Positions 31,516-43,283 are shown, counted from the first letter of the stretch. The stretch: DNA of 64,000 nt from Nocardioides sp. B-3 (GCF_024703895.1 NZ_CP087968.1:1674001-1738000); one strand, 5' to 3'. Notes: generated by a model not told the origin, from the sequence alone. Translations and numbers: made by a program.

Positions 31516-32970
31516 ACAAGCCGATCCGCACCATCTCGATGTTCTGCCTGCTGCTGTTCGCGGCGCTGCTGCTCAACTCGACCTACCTGATGTACTTCCG
31601 CGCCGACGAGCTCGCCGCCGATGCCCAGAACCGCCGTGTCATCACCGCCGCCTTCGCCCGCAGAGCGCGGCGCGATCGTGGTCGGCAAGGAGACGGTGGC
31701 GCGCAGCATCGAGTCCGACGACCAGTACAAGTTCCAGCGCACCTACTCCCAGCCGTTCAAGTACGCCCCGATCACCGGCTACTTCTCCTACTACTCCCAG
31801 ACCGGCATCGAGCGCTCGCAGAACGACGTGCTCTCCGGCGACGACTCGCGGCTGTTCGTGACCCGCTCGGTCGACATGCTCAGCAACACCGAGCCGCAGG
31901 GAGGCAACGTCGAGCTGACCATCAACCCGGCCGCGCAGGACGCCGCGTGGGAGGGGCTGCAGAACCTGCCCGGTGACGCGAAGGGCGCGGTCGTCGCGCT
32001 CGAGCCGAGCACCGGCAAGATCCCGGCGATGGTCTCCAGCCCGACCTTCGACCCCAACCTGATGGCCTCCCACAACCTCAGCGAGGTCAGGGACGAGTCC
32101 GAGCGGCTCGAGGGACGACCCGGCCACGCCGCTGATCAACCGGGCCATCGGCACCACGCTGCCGCCCGGCTCCACCTTCAAGCTGGTCACCGCGGCGGCC
32201 GCGATCGAGTCGGGCAACTACGACAAGGACTCGCTCGTCCCCGGCGTCAAGGAGTTCCAGCTGCCGCAGTCGACCGAGAAGGTCGGCAACTGGCAGGGCG
32301 GCAGCTGCGGCGGCAACAAGATCACCCTCACCCGGGCCCCGGCAGTCTCCTGCAACGTCAGCTTCCTGACGCTGGCCAACGAGCTCGGCAACGAGGCGAT
32401 GGCCGAGCAGGCCGAGGCGTTCGGCTTCAACTCGACCTCGCTCGAGGACCTGCCCGGCCGGGGCACGTCGAACTACCCGCGCGACATGGACGAGCCCCAG
32501 ACCGCGATGTCGGGCATCGGCCAGTCCAGCGTGACCGCCTCGCCGCTGCAGATGGCGATGGTCGCCGCCGGCATCGCCAACGGCGGCGAGGTCAAGCGCC
32601 CCTACCTCGTCGACGAGGTCCGCGCCCCCAACGCATCGTTGCTCGACAAGACCGAGGAGTCGACCTACTCCCGGGCCATCTCGAGCGCCACCGCCGACCA
32701 GCTCACCGACATGATGGTGGCCACGGTCGAGAGCGGGACCGCCGGCGTTGCCGCAATCCCGGGCGTCTCGGTCGCCGGCAAGACGGGCACGGCGCAGTCG
32801 ACGGACTCGCGTCCGCCGTACGCCCGGTTCGTGTCGTTCGCCCCGGCCGACGACCCGCAGGTCGCGGTCGCGGTGATGGTCGAGGCCAGCGACACCGCGC
32901 GCGACGAGATCGCGGGCGGCACCCTCGGCGGCCCGATCGCGAAGGCGATCATGGAGGCGGTGATGGGGTC

Positions 32971-32974
<4 letters not shown>
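31512..32974 (+). CDS. pbpA: Class B penicillin-binding protein (PbpA)
   Basis: A signal-anchor helix (ISMFCLLLFAALLLNSTYL), a dimerisation domain, then the transpeptidase domain with PPGSTFKLV (SxxK, catalytic Ser), AVSCNVSF (SxN) and VAGKTGTAQS (KTG). Frameshifts near 31664 and 32112. Corrected length about 487 residues, typical of actinobacterial PbpA. It starts at ATG 31512 overlapping the rodA stop and cross-links peptidoglycan outside the membrane. Confidence 0.93.
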
Positions 32975-34480
<1,506 letters not shown>

Positions 34481-34490
34481 GAGGCGAACC

Positions 34491-36298
34491 ATGAGCACTG
34501 AGCCGACCCTGATCGGCGGCCGCTACGAGCTCGGCGAGCTGCTGGGACGCGGTGGCATGGCCGAGGTGCGACAGGCCCGCGACACCCGCCTCGGCCGGAC
34601 CGTGGCGGTCAAGCGCCTGCGCACCGACCTCGCCAGTGACGCGACCTTCCGGGCTCGCTTCCGACGTGAGGCGCAGTCGTCGGCCTCGCTCAACCACCCC
34701 TCGATCGTGTCGGTCTACGACACCGGCGAGGAGATGTCGACCGACGGCTCCGACGTCGCCCAGCCCTACATCGTGATGGAGCGCGTGCAGGGCCGCACCC
34801 TGCGCGACATCATCCGAGAGGGTCGCAAGATCCTGCCCGAGCGCGCCCTCGAGATCACCAGCGACGTGCTGGCCGCGCTCGACTACAGCCACCGGTCCGG
34901 GATCATCCACCGCGACATCAAGCCCGGCAACGTGATGCTCACGCCCGCCGGTGACGTGAAGGTGATGGACTTCGGCATCGCCCGGGCCGTGTCCGACGCC
35001 AGCTCGACGATGACCCAGACGGCCGCGGTGGTCGGTACGGCGCAGTACCTCTCCCCCGAGCAGGCGCGCGGCGAGACCGTCGACTCCCGGTCCGACGTCT
35101 ACTCCACCGGTTGCCTGCTCTACGAGCTGCTCACCGGTCGCCCGCCGTTCGTCGGCGACAGCCCGGTCGCGGTCGCCTACCAGCACGTGCGCGAGAACCC
35201 CGCTCCGCCCTCGGACCACGACGACCAGCTCGACGCCGAGATCGACGCGATCGTGCTCAAGTCGCTGGCCAAGCGCGTGGAGGACCGCTACCAGAGCTCG
35301 GCCGCGATGCGTGCCGACATCGAGCGCTACCTCGCCGGGCACCCGATCCAGGCGGCCCCGCCGCCGATGGCGCCCACCGAGGCCGTCGCGCCCGCCGCGG
35401 CCACGCAGTTCATCCCCACCACCGCCACGGCGACAGGCATGACCGCGGTCGGCGCGGGGCAACCGCCCGAGCACGGCGGACGCAGCCGGACCGGGCTGAT
35501 GTTCCTGATCGGCTTCCCCGGTGATCCCGGTGATCGCCGGTGCGGCCTACATCCTGCCCAGCCTCTTCGAGTCGCCCCCCGAGGAGAAGCAGGTGCCCGC
35601 GCTCGTGGGGATGACGCAGAACGAGGCCCGCGCGGCCATCCGCGACGCCGGCCTCTCGGTCGGCACCGTGTCGCGTGAGCCCTCGGACACCGTGCCCGTG
35701 GACGTGGTGATCGAGCAGACGCCCAACCGCGACCTCTACGTCGAACCGGGCAGCGCCGTCGACTTCATCCTGTCGCTCGGCATGCCCGAGGTCGGCGTGC
35801 CCTATGTCCCGGGGCAGCCCAAGGAGGCCGCTCGGACGGTGCTGGAGAGCAACAACCTCCGGGTGAAGTTCGAGACCGGGGAGTCCGACGAGCCCAAGGA
35901 CACCGTCGTCGACTCCGACCCGGCGAGCGGCCAGCAGGTCCCCGAGGGCACCACGGTCACGCTCTTCGTCTCGGCCGGCCCGAAGTCCGTGCCCAACGTC
36001 ATCGGGATGCCGAAGTTCCGGGCCGAGAAGACGCTGACGGCCGCCGGCTTCGAGGTCGAGGTGCGCGAGGACCCCAGCTCCACCGAGCCCAAGCGCACGG
36101 TCGTCGACCAGATCCCCGCCGACGGCACCGCCGACCGGGGGCGACACGATCACCATCTTCGTGTCGATCTACGAGGAGCCGGTCGAGACTCCGCTTCCCA
36201 CCGAGACGCCACTGCCGACGGAGACGCCTCCGACGACGCCGCCGGCCGAGACACCGTTGCCGACGGAGACGCCGACGACGACGCCGCGTCGCCGCTGA
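34491..36298 (+). CDS. pknB: Ser/Thr protein kinase PknB with PASTA domains
   Basis: Kinase domain with LLGRGGMAEVRQARD, VAVKRLRTDLASD, GIIHRDIKPGNVML, VMDFGIARAV and VVGTAQYLSPEQARG; a membrane helix (MFLIG ... VIPVIAGAAYIL); then three PASTA-like repeats (VPALVGMTQNEARAAI, VPYVPGQPKEAARTVL, VPNVIGMPKFRAEKTL) that sense muropeptide or lipid II. The tail after a frameshift near 36138 is Pro-Thr-Glu rich. ATG 34491 has GAGAGG upstream; a second frameshift is near 35517. It governs peptidoglycan synthesis and division. Confidence 0.93.
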
Positions 36299-36309
36299 CG
36301 TCAGCCGCT

Positions 36310-36343
36310 GGTTGAGCAGGCGCGCCAGCGCCGTGTCGAAACC
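36310..36343. repeat. GGTTGAGC...GAAACC intergenic repeat
   Basis: A 34-bp element beginning GGTTGAGCAGGCGCG and ending GTGTCGAAACC, in the convergent gap between pknB and the DUF881 gene. A related, longer variant with the same ends is at 59849-59906. Confidence 0.45.
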
Positions 36344-36349
36344 GAGGCG

Positions 36350-37139
36350 TCAGGCGTCGGGCATCGGCGTTGCGTAGGTGAGGTCGAGCAGCCCCTCGTA
36401 GCCGGGAGCGACCGCGTGCGGCAGCACCTCGGCGGCGTACGTCACTCCACCGCGCGGATCGGCGACGGCCTCGCGGTAGATGTCGAGATAGCTGTCGCCG
36501 TCGAGCGAGTCGAGCATCAGCGCGGGCAGGCCGATGCCGACGATCTCGTAGGGCGGGTAGTAGGGCACGCCCCGGAGGCTGACCCAGGTGCCGTCGCACT
36601 TGATCCCGGTCGTCGAGATCAGGCGCTGGCCCCGGATGGTGACCGCCTCGGCGCCCGCGCGCCACATCGCGTTGACCACGGCCCTGGATGTCCTGCTGGT
36701 GCACGACGACGTCGAGCGGGTCGCGTGTCTCGTCGGCGAGCACCTCGTCGGAGGCGTCGTCGAGGGTGACCTTCACGGCCGGCCCGGCACGCGGGGTCAG
36801 CCCGGCGGGGTCGGACAGGATCTCGACGTCCTCCCGGGCCCGGTCGACGCTGCGATCGCCGACCTTGGCACTGAGCTCCTCGATCTCGGAGTTGAGCGCC
36901 GCCACCTCGGCGGTCAGCTCGTTGGTGTCCTCGCGCTGCACCTTCACCACGGAGGCGAAGTCGGTGTAGCGGCCGCCGCGCAGGTCGGTGCCGTCGCTGT
37001 GGTCGTAGCTGATCGCGAACAGCACACCCGACAGCAGCACCACCACGGGTGTGCCGATCCGCCACGCCGACGCCGATCGCTTCCGCCCGGACGCGCCGTC
37101 GTCGCCGGTGGCGGGGCGCGAGTCGGAGTCCGAGACCAT
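36350..37139 (-). CDS. DUF881-family membrane-anchored protein
   Basis: About 262 residues: a signal-anchor helix (IGTPVVVLLSGVLFAISYDH), a coiled coil (NELTAEVAALNSEIEELSAK), then the DUF881 core (GPAVKVTLDDASDE, VVNAMWRAGAEAVTI, ISTTGIKCDGTWVSL). A gained base at 36682-36686 (CAGG read as CAGGG) splits it. ATG 37139. In Actinobacteria this family lies beside crgA and the division operon, as here; molecular role unknown. Confidence 0.87.
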
Positions 37140-37218
37140 GCCGACTACGCTAACCCCCCGGTGGGTGACCCGCCGAGTCCGAATGATCACTGTGCAATTT
37201 CTGAGCAGGAGTGTTGTT

Positions 37219-37674
37219 GTGGCCAAGTCCAACGCGACGTACGTCCAGCCCGAGGCGAAGATCGTGTCGGTGAGGTTCGTGCTCTCACTGCTGCTGATGG
37301 CCGCCGGTATCGCGTGGATCGCGTTCTACTACCTCAGCGTGCGCCCGGACCCCGACGTGTTCCCGGTGCCCAAGGCCACCCCGAAGGCGATCGCCGACCT
37401 CGGGCTGTGGAACTACGCCATCGGCTTCGGCGCGTTCCCCGGGTCGGCCTGATGATCTCGGCCAACCCGGTGACGCCGCTCAGGCGCGGACGCGGCGTCG
37501 TGATCGGCATGCTCGGCTGCTTCCCCGGTCGGCCCGGTCTGGATCTGCACCTTCTACGTCTTCTCCGACGACCTCAGCAAGCTCCCCGTCTTCAACGACC
37601 CGGGCCAGTGGAACCTCGCGGTCGGCATCGCCTTCATGGCGGCCGGCTTCACCTTCGCCACGCGCTGGGAATAG
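37219..37674 (+). CDS. crgA: Cell division protein CrgA
   Basis: Two membrane helices (VRFVLSLLLMAAGIAWIAFY and the second around GLMISAN) and the FNDPGQWNLAVGIAFMAAGF segment before the final FATRWE are visible. Apparent length is greater than a two-helix 90-residue CrgA; a second CrgA-like helical pair (VGLVWICTFYVF) follows in frame-corrected sequence. GTG 37219 is preferred, with CAGGAG 8 bases upstream. Frameshifts near 37440 and 37530. CrgA recruits PBPs to the septum, and its divergence from DUF881 is the usual context. Confidence 0.85.
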
Positions 37675-37688
37675 CGCTTCGATCTCCT

Positions 37689-37723
37689 GACAGCCGTCGG
37701 TCCTTCGGGGACCGGCGGCTGTC
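37689..37723 (+). terminator. Terminator hairpin after crgA
   Basis: GACAGCCGTCGGTCC pairs with GGACCGGCGGCTGTC (14 of 15) around TTCGG, directly after crgA and followed by TGCATTTGT. Confidence 0.8.
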
Positions 37724-37732
37724 TGCATTTGT

Positions 37733-37784
37733 CCACCGTTGTGGACGCCGCTGTGGATGAATTACAAGCCTGTAGTTATCCACA
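37733..37784. promoter_or_regulatory. Cluster of DnaA-box-like sites
   Basis: TTATCCACA at 37776-37784 is a perfect DnaA box; TGTGGATGA at 37752-37760 and TTGTCCACC near 37733 are one- or two-mismatch boxes, all within 52 bases after the crgA terminator. Confidence 0.4.
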
Positions 37785-37820
37785 GGTGAGTCCACACCTG
37801 TGCATGACCGACGCACTCCC

Positions 37821-37956
37821 CAGCGGTGGGTGAACCACATTTTCCGGCGCGCGAAGGTGGCTGGCTCACCGCTGCCGAGCCTGTCGGCGAGGACATGCCG
37901 ACAGGCGGTGGCACAGCCACCTTTTCGGCGTACGAAATGTGGGTCACGCACCGCTG
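37821..37956. repeat. 136-bp imperfect inverted repeat (MITE-like hairpin)
   Basis: Outer arms CAGCGGTGGGTGAACCACAT and the complement of its right end (CAGCGGTGCGTGACCCACAT) match at 18 of 20; inner blocks AAGGTGGCTG and CCTGTCGGC/GCCGACAGG also pair around a GAGGACAT loop at 37886-37893. No gene in 37675-37987 is supported. Confidence 0.65.
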
Positions 37957-37987
37957 TGTGGCGGACCGGGACAGGACGATGGAACCC

Positions 37988-38923
37988 TCAGGCGAGGGCG
38001 GCGGTGCGGAGCACGATCAGCACCGCGAGTACGGCGGTGAGGCCGGCCAGACCGAGGACTCGGACCTGCGTCCGGTTCGTTCGCGGGGGAGTAGGCGAGC
38101 ACGGCCGCGATCGCCATCCCGCCGAGCAGGCCGCCCAGTGCGCCTGCCGGGAGATGAACGACGAGCCCACGATGGTGATCACGGCGTTGATGCCGATCCA
38201 CGTCAGGATGTTGCGGATGTCGCCGCCGACCTTGAAGGCGATGACGAGCAGCGCGCCCATCAGTCCGAAGACGGCACCGGAGGCGCCGAGGGTGGCGCCG
38301 GTCTCGGAGGCCAGCCAGTAGACCATCGTCGAGCCGGCGAGCGCCGAGAGGAAGTAGAGAGCCGGGAACCGGGCCCGGCCGATGGCCAGCTCGAGCTGGG
38401 GCCCCGGGACCCACAGGGCCAGCATGTTGAAGCCGATGTGCCAGATGTCGACGTGGGTGAAGGCGCTGGTGATGAGCTGCCAGACCGCGCCGTCGGCGAC
38501 GCCGGGCACCCAGTGCCCGTCGGTCTGCGCGTAGAACTGGCAGTCCGTCACGGACGTCAGGTTGGGGTAGTAGCCGCCCCGGTCCGACTCGCAGGTCCCG
38601 AGCGGAGTCAGTGCCGGGGTGCGGATCAGGTCGCTGCTGCGCCAGCCGGTCGCCGGGATCGCCAGCCAGACGGCGACGTTGCTGACGATCAGCACGATGG
38701 AGGTGAGCGCGGGATTGGCCGAGCGTTGTCCGCCGTACGGCGTGCGGCCGGTGCGCGTCTGCTTGGCACCCTCGCTCACGCAGCTCGGGCACTGGAACCC
38801 GACCGCGGCGTCGCGCATGCAGTCGGGGCAGATCGGGCGCTCACACCGCTGACAGCGGATCCACGTCTCACGGTCGGTGTGCCGATAACAGGTCGGCACA
38901 CCGGCCGCGGACGTGTCACTCAT
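37988..38923 (-). CDS. Rhomboid-family intramembrane serine protease with N-terminal zinc finger
   Basis: The first 50 residues hold a B-box-like zinc finger (CYRHTDRETWIRCQRCERPI, then CPDC and CPSC). The rhomboid core follows: THVDIWHIGFNMLALWVPG (first-His helix), the catalytic-Ser region TLGASGAVFGLMGALLV, and, after frameshifts near 38135 and 38085, the catalytic His in HLGGLLGGM. About 311 residues. ATG 38923. It cleaves membrane proteins within the bilayer; substrates unknown. Confidence 0.9.
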   Translation of the reverse strand: MSDTSAAGVPTCYRHTDRETWIRCQRCERPICPDCMRDAAVGFQCPSCVSEGAKQTRTGRTPYGGQRSANPALTSIVLIVSNVAVWLAIPATGWRSSDLIRTPALTPLGTCESDRGGYYPNLTSVTDCQFYAQTDGHWVPGVADGAVWQLITSAFTHVDIWHIGFNMLALWVPGPQLELAIGRARFPALYFLSALAGSTMVYWLASETGATLGASGAVFGLMGALLVIAFKVGGDIRNILTWIGINAVITIVGSSFISRQAHWAACSAGWRSRPCSPTPPRTNRTQVRVLGLAGLTAVLAVLIVLRTAALA

Positions 38924-38933
38924 GGGTGGTGGT

Positions 38934-39441
38934 TCAGCGCTCGATCGTCACGGACTCGATGACGACCGCATCGACCGGACGGTCGCCCGCACCGGTGCGC
39001 GTGGCACCGATCTTGTCCACGACGTCGCGCGAGGACTGGTCCGCGACCTCACCGAAGATCGTGTGCTTGCGGTTCAGCCACGAGGTGGCGCCGAGGGTGA
39101 TGAAGAACTGCGAGCCGTTGGTGCCCGGGCCGGCGTTGGCCATGGCCGGGAGGTAGGGCTTGTCGAAGACGAGCTCGGGGTGGACCTCGTCCTTGAACGT
39201 GTAGCCCGGACCGCCGGTGCCGGTGCCCCGGGGGCAGCCGCCCTGGATCATGAAGCCCTCGATGACCCGGTGGAAACCGAGGCCGTCGTAGAACGGGCCG
39301 GAACGGTCGCCGGCCGAGTAGTCCTTGGTGCCCTCGGCGAGACCGACGAAGTTGTCGACCGTCTCGGGAGCGTGGTTGGGGAACAGGTTGATGACGATGT
39401 CACCCCCGGTTGGTCTTCAGGGTGGCCTTCGGGTCCGCCAT
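38934..39441 (-). CDS. ppiA: Cyclophilin-type peptidyl-prolyl cis-trans isomerase
   Basis: About 168 residues: NHAPETVDNFVGLAEGTKDY, FYDGLGFHRVIEGFMIQGG, GTGTGGPGYTFKDE, GTNGSQFFITLGATSWLN and KHTIFGEV, covering the catalytic Arg and the cyclosporin-site residues. No signal peptide, so cytoplasmic. One frameshift near 39405. ATG 39441. It lies 10 bases downstream of... and on the same strand as the rhomboid gene, which it precedes. Confidence 0.93.
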
Positions 39442-39569
39442 GGTGATGCCTCTCGCGTGGGGTGAAGTCAACGCACCGATCCTGCCATGGCACCCCTCAC
39501 CCCGGCGGGGGCTGGTCGCCCCTTGGGGTGCATGGTGAGATGGAGACACCAATCTCTAGGAGGACACGC

Positions 39570-40235
39570 ATGCGGATCCGCAAGCAGAAGTCGCTCATCG
39601 ACCGGGCTCAGGACTACGTCGAGTCGGTCGCCGAAACCGTCATCCCCCAGCTCGAGGCAGCGCTGGAGTCCGCCCGTGACAAGGCCGGACCCGCGATCTC
39701 CGACGCCCGCGAGAAGGCCGCACCGCTGCTGGCCGAGGGCCGGGCGATCGCGTCCGAGAAGGCCTCGGCCGGGGCCGCGGCCGCCGCCGAGCGGGCCGCG
39801 ACGTCGCGTGAGTTCGCCGCCGCGAAGATGGCCGAGCTCCGCCACGAGCCGGAGCCCAAGGGCTCGAAGCTGAAGAAGGTGCTTCTCCTCGGCGGCCTGC
39901 TCGCCATCGGCGGCGCCGTGTTCAGCAAGCTGCGCCAGCAGTCGGCGGGCAGCAGCAACTGGCAGTCGTCCTACGTCCCGACGCCCCCGCCGGCGCCGGC
40001 CCCGCCCCCGGCAGCAGCCCCGGCCGCGCCGGCATCACCCGCAGCCCCCGCCTCCGCCGGAGCGCCCATCCAGCCGCTGCCGACGGAGACGTCTGAGGAC
40101 TCGGTCGACGACCCGGCCGGCAGCGACCCCGGCGAGGCCATCAGCGACGCCGCCGAGGCCCCGCACGACGTCACCACGCCCGACGCCCCGGCAGAGATCA
40201 TCGACGTCGACGACGTGCCGGAGAACAAGCACTAG
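39570..40235 (+). CDS. Hypothetical Ala/Pro-rich single-pass membrane protein
   Basis: 221 residues, intact. An N-terminal amphipathic/coiled region of Ala, Glu, Lys (AQDYVESVAETVIPQLEAAL to SREFAAAKMAELRHE), one hydrophobic helix (KKVLLLGGLLAIGGAVFS), a Pro-Ala linker and an acidic tail. TAGGAGG 7 bases before ATG 39570 fixes the start. Function unknown; similar Ala-rich coil plus helix proteins are common in Actinobacteria. Confidence 0.75.
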   Translation: MRIRKQKSLIDRAQDYVESVAETVIPQLEAALESARDKAGPAISDAREKAAPLLAEGRAIASEKASAGAAAAAERAATSREFAAAKMAELRHEPEPKGSKLKKVLLLGGLLAIGGAVFSKLRQQSAGSSNWQSSYVPTPPPAPAPPPAAAPAAPASPAAPASAGAPIQPLPTETSEDSVDDPAGSDPGEAISDAAEAPHDVTTPDAPAEIIDVDDVPENKH

Positions 40236-40274
40236 GCAATCTCCAGCGATCACCTGTCAGGGAAGTCCGTCACG

Positions 40275-40298
40275 TGTCAGGTGTTGCAACACCTGACA
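40275..40298. repeat. Perfect 24-bp palindrome
   Basis: TGTCAGGTGTTG followed by its exact reverse complement CAACACCTGACA, sharing its last seven bases with the larger palindrome at 40292. Confidence 0.9.
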
Positions 40299-40343
40299 GG
40301 TGAGGGAGTCCCCGGATATCCGGGGACTCCCTCACCTGTCAGG
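40292..40343. repeat. Perfect 52-bp palindrome
   Basis: The arms run CCTGACAGGTGAGGGAGTCC then CCGGAT and their exact complement, with the symmetry axis at GGATATCC and no loop. It sits between convergent genes ending at 40235 and 40358, where it may also end transcription from both sides; CACCTGTCAGGG motifs continue on both flanks. Confidence 0.92.
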
Positions 40344-40357
40344 GGACTTCCCCACCG

Positions 40358-41372
40358 TCAGGACCTGTGCAGCTCCTTCGGCTTGTGGTGGTCGATCCAC
40401 GCGTCGATGTGCTCCCACCAGCCGAAGAGCCAGTCGATCCGCTCGTCGCGATCGGCGGGGATGTCGGCGCGCGGCACCTCCCACCAGCGCATGATGAGCT
40501 CCTTGTCCATCGGCAGCTCGCGCCAGACGTCGGCGACGGTGAGCATGTGGTCGAGCCCGGTGTGCGCGACCAGCACGACGTCGGCCTCGGGCGCGGCGTC
40601 GAGGGCCGCCGAGGAAGCCACCGGGCCGGGGCGCGAGCACGTTGGTCATCCGCTCGGCCCGCTCGGCCATCTTCTCCAGCCCGAGCTTGCGCAGCCGTGC
40701 GATCGCGCGGTCACGCCGTTCGGGGGTGAAGTGCCGCCCTCCGGGAAGATCACGAACGCGTCGTTCGCGTCGAGCCCTGAGGCCAGTCGGGCGATCTTGG
40801 TCTCGAACTCCTCGCCCGGTCCGGGGTTCGGCGAGATGAAGGACGCCGGGATCCGGTTGAGCAGCACGTCGATCGCCGGGTCCCACGCCGAGGTGTCCTT
40901 GAGCACGACGCGCGGCTCGCGGTTGTACCAGTGCAGCAGCGCATACATCAGCGTGAACGAGTCGCCCGGCCCCGCGTGCCGGCAGCACACCAGGATCGGT
41001 CGAGTCGGGTGCGCCACCGGCGCCGGGCCGTCGGTGCGGATCCTCAGCGCCAGCACGCGCCGGGCCTCGCGGAAGAAGCCGACCAGCACCCACTGCACCG
41101 AGGTCGTAGTGGATGCCCGCGAAGTACGGCGAACGGATCCGCCACCCGAAGCCGGAGGCCAACCACAGGCCGAGCAGCACGAGGAGCAGCAACGACTCGG
41201 CCGTGAGGTAGAGGATCAGCACCCACAGCAGCCGCAGCGCCCGCCACCGGCCGGGCACGATCGGCGCCATGGCCGCCGCGACGATGAGCCACAGCGGCAG
41301 GCTGACCCAGAGCGCCGCGGTCAGCAGCACGACCGCAGGAGCGATCAGCAGCCGCCGCAGCGCCCGTGTCAT
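40358..41372 (-). CDS. 1-acyl-sn-glycerol-3-phosphate acyltransferase-like protein
   Basis: N-terminal helices (LLIAPAVVLLTAALWVSLPL and LLWVLILYLTAESLLLLVLL) precede a PlsC domain with the HX4D catalytic motif in VCCRHAGPGDSF and the substrate motif VIFPEGG. Later RRDRAIARLRKLGLEKM and VLVAHTGLDHMLTVADVW. Frameshifts near 41098, 40735 and 40625. ATG 41372 overlaps the patatin stop. It probably acylates lysophosphatidate or a related lipid. Confidence 0.85.
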
Positions 41373-42223
41373 GCGAGGTGCTCGTCCAGATACGCCGTCG
41401 AGGCGTCGTACGTCGCATCGATCCGGCGTTGCACGGAGTCGAAGTCGCGGAAGGCGAGCATGCTGTCGTCCTTGCTCGAGGTCCCGGCGGCCGGCAGCAC
41501 GTGCGCGACGACCCCGTCGGGGACCTCGGCCAGCTCGCGCTGGAACCGGTGCCGGCGGGCGACCTCGAAGCTCACCCGGGCAACCTCCCACGGCCGCCGC
41601 GGCGGCGCCAGTGGCCGGTCGATGCGGCCGACCTGCAGCACGAAGATCCGGGTCGCCCCGAGCCCGACCGCACGGCCGACCGGAATGGAGTTGACGATGC
41701 CGCCGTCGAGGAAGTGCTCCTCGCCGTACTGCGTCGTGGCGACCGCCGGTGGCAGCAGTCCGGGGACGGCGGCACTGGCGAGGATGGCGGGCACCAGCGG
41801 GCCGCTCATGAACCAGTGCTCGGCGGCGCGCTCGATGCTGGCCGCGCAGACGCCGAAGGTGACCGGTAGGTCCTCGAACGTGAGGTCGCCGAACTCGTCG
41901 ACCGGGCGCTCGCGCAGGGGATTCACGGAGAAGACGTGCGTGCCGCCGGTGGCCACCACGCGGCGTACGGTGCGAAGCGGCCGCTCGCGGAAGAGCTCGC
42001 TGCCGTCCGTGGCGCGTGCTCAGGCGGTCGCCGCCCACAGGTCGGTCAGCCGGTCGATCACGTCGAGCGACGGGTCGCGGGCGACCGGGGCGCCGTTGAG
42101 GGCCCCGACGCTGGTGCCGAGCACGATGTCGGGGACGATGTCGCGCTCGAAGAGGGCGCGGAGCATGCCCACCTCGACGGCGCCGAGCACGCCGCCACCG
42201 CCGAGGACGAACGCCGTGGTCAA
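41369..42223 (-). CDS. Patatin-like phospholipase
   Basis: Oxyanion glycine-rich loop FVLGGGGVLGAVEVGML, nucleophile elbow VLGTSVGALNG (GxSxG) and the second dyad residue in HFLDGGIVNSIPVG. About 285 residues with a frameshift near 42015. ATG 42223 lies 4 bases after the DUF3817 stop. Coupled to the acyltransferase, it suggests acyl-chain remodelling of membrane lipid. Confidence 0.9.
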
Positions 42224-42227
42224 GGCC

Positions 42228-42559
42228 CTACCGCAGCTCTGCGTGCTCGGCGCGCAGCCGGGACGCCACGTTGTGCTCGACCCAGAAGATCAGCACCGGG
42301 ATCAGCCCGGCCAGCAGCATCAGCACGAGGTATTGCAGCGACCAGCCCGCCCGGCGCGAGAGCAGGAAGGCGACCACGACGTAGACGATGTAGACCCAGC
42401 CGTGGATCAGCGCGACGACGCCGGTGAGGCTGTCGCCGAAGGTCTGCACGTCGGTGCCCTCGGTCAGGGTGTACTTCAGGACCATCCCGACCGCGAGGGC
42501 CGGGGAGGAGGACGCCGACGACGAAGGCCAGCGCGGTAGGTGAGGAAGAGGTTGCGCAC
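42228..42559 (-). CDS. DUF3817 membrane protein
   Basis: About 110 residues with three helices: ALAFVVGV-like start, VVALIHGWVYIVYVVVAFLL and YLVLMLLAGLIPVLIFWVEH, a DUF3817 pattern. GTG 42559 follows GAGG by 5 bases. A frameshift lies near 42500. Function unknown. Confidence 0.78.
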
Positions 42560-42564
42560 GCGCC

Positions 42565-43283
42565 TCAATCTACCGACGCGTCCGTGGCGGACCTGACGGC
42601 CTGCTCGTCGCGGACCCAGCGCCACCAGACGAACGCCGCGAACGCGCCGAAGAACCACCACTCGAAGGCATAGAGCAGGTTGCGCAGTGCGGTGAACGTG
42701 CCGACCTCGGGCAACGAGTCGAGGGTGGCCGGCTCGAGCCCGCCCGAACCCGAGGTGCTCACGAGGTAGGCGCTGTAGAGGTCGTTGTCGACGCGCTGGA
42801 TCGCGTCGGCGGTGCGGAGCTGGGGGACGACGTCGTCGTCGGGGTCGTCGTCGACGGAGCCGTTGCCCTCCGGTGGCTGCAGCCATCCGGTCACGTCGCC
42901 CGCCCCGGTCGGCACGAGTGAGCCGTCGGGGAGCGGTCGTCCACCCGACCACGACCGGGATCGCGGAGTCCGTCGCAGAGCCCACCGCGAGCGGCACGAC
43001 CAGCCAGAGCCCGTCGCGACCGGCGTGCTCGCGACCGGAGACGTAGAACGCGCCGTCGCTCAACCACGAGCCCCGGATCGTCACCGGTCGCCCGACGTCC
43101 GCGCCGGGGAACGGGTCGTCCGGCCCCATCACGTCGGTCAGCGGCTCCGGAGCCAGCTGCGTCAGGTCCCGGGCTTCCGCCTCGCGGCGGTCCTGCCGGA
43201 GCCTGCAGCTGCCACCAGCCGAGGGCACCCGCGATCGACACCGGGACGAGAGCGAGCGCGGTGGGAGCAAGCAGACGCTTCAC
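42565..43283 (-). CDS. SURF1-family protein
   Basis: N-terminal helix (LALVPVSIAGALGWWQLQ), the periplasmic domain (RPVTIRGSWLSDGAFYVSGR, WLVVPLAVGSATDSAIPVVV, DVTGWLQPPEGNGS) and C-terminal helix (YAFEWWFFGAFAAFVWWRWV), the SURF1 layout linked to cytochrome oxidase assembly. Frameshifts near 43195 and 42940. GTG 43283 overlaps the lipoprotein stop. Confidence 0.85.
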
